DNA from: Stakelama sediminis
Lineage (GTDB): Bacteria > Pseudomonadota > Alphaproteobacteria > Sphingomonadales > Sphingomonadaceae
Assembly (NCBI RefSeq): GCF_014199335.1
Contig: NZ_JACIJI010000006.1
Coordinates: forward strand, 114,826-178,825
Direction: 5' to 3'
DNA: 64,000 bases
Below are positions 62,516-64,000 of the stretch, one piece after another (position 1 is the stretch's first letter; each line of letters opens with the position of its first letter). Both the position numbers and the translations under genes were made by a program. The notes below the pieces were generated by a model. The model worked only from the letters and a program-made list of their open reading frames with translations. It was not told the DNA's origin and did no database searches.

Positions 62516-63934
62516 TCATGAGTCGACGCCCTGGGCAATTTCGGGGCGGCCCTCGTAAGCAAATCGCACTCGATGCCAATGCGGTTTAGTCGCGCGCTTC
62601 ACAAAGCCTTCTCGATTGCGCATTTGGGAAATCTCACTGGCCAGCGTTACATCCTCAACCAGACGCCGTGTCTGCATCGACATTGACCGCGTAGTGAACC
62701 TGCCTTGCGATCGCGATCGGCTAAGGTCATCGCGCTCGACTTCCCGACCGCCGATAAGTTTAGAAGCGAGCTTGGCCGTGCCGCCGTCCTCGCTGGCTCC
62801 GCAGCGCAGGATGAGCATGTTACCGCAATTTTCGACTATCGTCTGCGCACCCTCGCCATAGACTTGCTTGACTTGGGAGAACGATTGGAACCCGATCGCT
62901 ACACAGCCACCGAATTTTCTGAGTCGGGCTTGGGCGTCCTTCAGTCCTTCGATCCGTCCCAGCGCATCCAACTCATCGACATGGAACCAAATCCTGCGAT
63001 CACGTGACGGCTCAAGCGAAAGGGTTTCCAGAATCGAGATATTCATCCAACAGGAAATCAGCCCTTTGAGAGCCGCTACCTGATTGGCGGCGTAGGGCAT
63101 CCACATCGAGCCTGTGCCGGCTCGGATCCACTTCCTGATCGCGAAAGGTTCGCCTTCGATCGCGGTGATGAGGCGCAAGTGTCCGATTGCGGGCGCCAAG
63201 GTGCCGAGAATGCTGGCGAGCATCCGTTCGCCGCCTTCCTCGAAATAGCGCGACGCAGGCGTGCCGGCGCACAACTGCTTCAATTCTGTGAGTTTTGCAC
63301 TGGCGAGCATTTCGGCGAAATCCCGGGAGTTCCCGAGTTGCAGCGTGACGAAGTTCTCCATCGCTCCGGCGAGGAGTTGCTGCGCGTAGCTGATCCATTG
63401 GTCGTGGTCGCCTTGACCCAGATGCGGAAGGAGCGACTGGGCGATAAAAGCATAGTCGCTTGGTCTCTCGATTTCGCCGAGCAAATCCCAACGAGCGCAG
63501 CGCCGGTCGAACGGATTGAGAATGATGTCACCCTGCGCATAGAAGGCGGATATTGATGCGCCGTCCGGATCGGCCACGATATGCCGGTCACCTCGCCGAA
63601 GCGCATCGGCCATCAGGCCTCGAAGCGCGGTCGATTTGCCTGACCCGGTCGCACCAATCGCGGCAACGTGCATGGTCTCGTCTTCCCGGCTGAGTGGCAC
63701 ACCGGCGAGCGTGACGCCACCCGTCATTCGTGCCCAGAGCCGCCCGCCGCGCCCGCCGTTGAAGGGGCGGACACGGGTGCCGCGCAGATACCGGATCTTG
63801 CGTGGCATGGCGGCAAGCCGCGCGGCGATCGCGCCACCAAGAAACGCAAAGGTCGCCGGCATCATCACCGCCAGCGGCCAGCTATCGGTGCGAAAATTGC
63901 CATAGTGGACTTGTACCGGTTTTGTGCCGGTCAC
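62516..63934 (-). CDS. traD: TraD-like type IV coupling protein, 5'-truncated
   Basis: A frame of 472 residues. Walker A is GATGSGKSTALRGLM and Walker B RIWFHVDELDALGRIEG. VAIGFQSFSQVKQVYGEGA and GNMLILRCG are further TraD/TraG blocks. Coupling proteins feed the relaxase-DNA complex to the channel. Family members usually have a longer N-terminus with two membrane helices; here only LAVMMPATFAFLGGAIAARL is left. The first residues come from the IS3-type end at 63908-63934, so the original start is lost. The trb operon is 26 kb away. Confidence 0.82.
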   Translation of the reverse strand: MTGTKPVQVHYGNFRTDSWPLAVMMPATFAFLGGAIAARLAAMPRKIRYLRGTRVRPFNGGRGGRLWARMTGGVTLAGVPLSREDETMHVAAIGATGSGKSTALRGLMADALRRGDRHIVADPDGASISAFYAQGDIILNPFDRRCARWDLLGEIERPSDYAFIAQSLLPHLGQGDHDQWISYAQQLLAGAMENFVTLQLGNSRDFAEMLASAKLTELKQLCAGTPASRYFEEGGERMLASILGTLAPAIGHLRLITAIEGEPFAIRKWIRAGTGSMWMPYAANQVAALKGLISCWMNISILETLSLEPSRDRRIWFHVDELDALGRIEGLKDAQARLRKFGGCVAIGFQSFSQVKQVYGEGAQTIVENCGNMLILRCGASEDGGTAKLASKLIGGREVERDDLSRSRSQGRFTTRSMSMQTRRLVEDVTLASEISQMRNREGFVKRATKPHWHRVRFAYEGRPEIAQGVDS

Positions 63935-64000
63935 CTATCTCATTATGCCACCTTGGCTTCAAACGCGAGTGGGCTAATGCCCCCCAGATATGAATGGCGG
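63908..64000 (-). mobile_element. 3' end of an IS3-family element (orfB C-terminus and terminal repeat)
   Basis: The minus strand from the right edge to the TAA at 63943-63945 encodes RHSYLGGISPLAFEAKVA, a typical OrfB transposase C-terminus of IS3-family elements. The following bases hold ACCGG-TTTTGTG-CCGGT (63915-63931), probably within the terminal inverted repeat, which seems to end near 63908 at TGGAC. The exact end and family group need comparison. It has truncated the coupling-protein gene. Confidence 0.7.

Noticed and set aside
1..64000. CRISPR arrays
   Set aside because: No regularly spaced direct repeats of suitable length were seen anywhere in the window.

Overview
The window reads as accessory DNA of an alphaproteobacterium, most likely a sphingomonad. 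This is inferred from the high GC content outside one AT-rich gap, the alphaproteobacterial style of the trb transfer locus (including a TrbK-alt-like gene), and the Rrf2/NsrR, LysR, MarR and WYL regulators. No rRNA or intact tRNA gene is present. The mixture of integrase, tRNA-derived attachment core, several defence-type loci, conjugation genes, a cut-off IS and small stress operons suggests an integrative conjugative element or plasmid carrying stacked cargo.

Layout. (1) 1-2565: end of an unidentified gene, a VOC protein with a divergent WYL regulator, and a MarR regulator with a divergent small membrane protein; each pair shares a perfect palindrome. (2) 2566-4688: integration module, consisting of a 47-nt copy of the 3' part of tRNA-Gly(GCC), short repeats on both sides of it, and a tyrosine integrase. 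(3) 4844-8468: an AAA ATPase and subtilisin-like protease pair resembling IetAS. (4) 8628-16769: a co-directional module of sigma-like protein, SNF2 helicase, sacsin-type GHKL ATPase with a C-terminal Cys-rich HNH-like end, a probable pPIWI-associated protein and a broken DUF4238 gene. I cannot match this module to a named defence system. (5) 16803-20272: an Mrr-TIR-APAZ-like protein overlapping a catalytically dead short prokaryotic Argonaute. (6) 20309-27032: six leftward genes (HNH, DUF2971, a frameshifted HEPN-like gene, a possible PD-(D/E)XK protein, a HEPN-motif protein, a phospholipase D-like protein).

(7) 27330-36485: trbB-C-D-E-J-K-L-F-G-I, a mating-pair-formation type IV secretion operon with mostly overlapping genes, followed by a divergent 56-residue gene and XRE regulator pair around tandem operator-like repeats, then a LysR regulator. 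No relaxase is visible. A coupling-protein gene lies far away at the right edge, cut at its 5' end next to an IS3-family transposase terminus.

(8) 38255-62156: metabolic and stress cargo. cysJ-cysI-metB form an overlapping sulfur assimilation operon. A ClC channel is divergent from a MarR regulator. A 1-Cys peroxiredoxin is followed by a beta carbonic anhydrase and, farther on, an unpaired histidine kinase. FUSC, DUF1656, HlyD and NodT genes form a tripartite efflux operon. A five-gene leftward operon (truncated haemoglobin, alternative oxidase, DUF1971, flavohaemoglobin, membrane protein) sits opposite an nsrR gene with two NsrR-type sites between them, making a coherent nitric-oxide defence unit.
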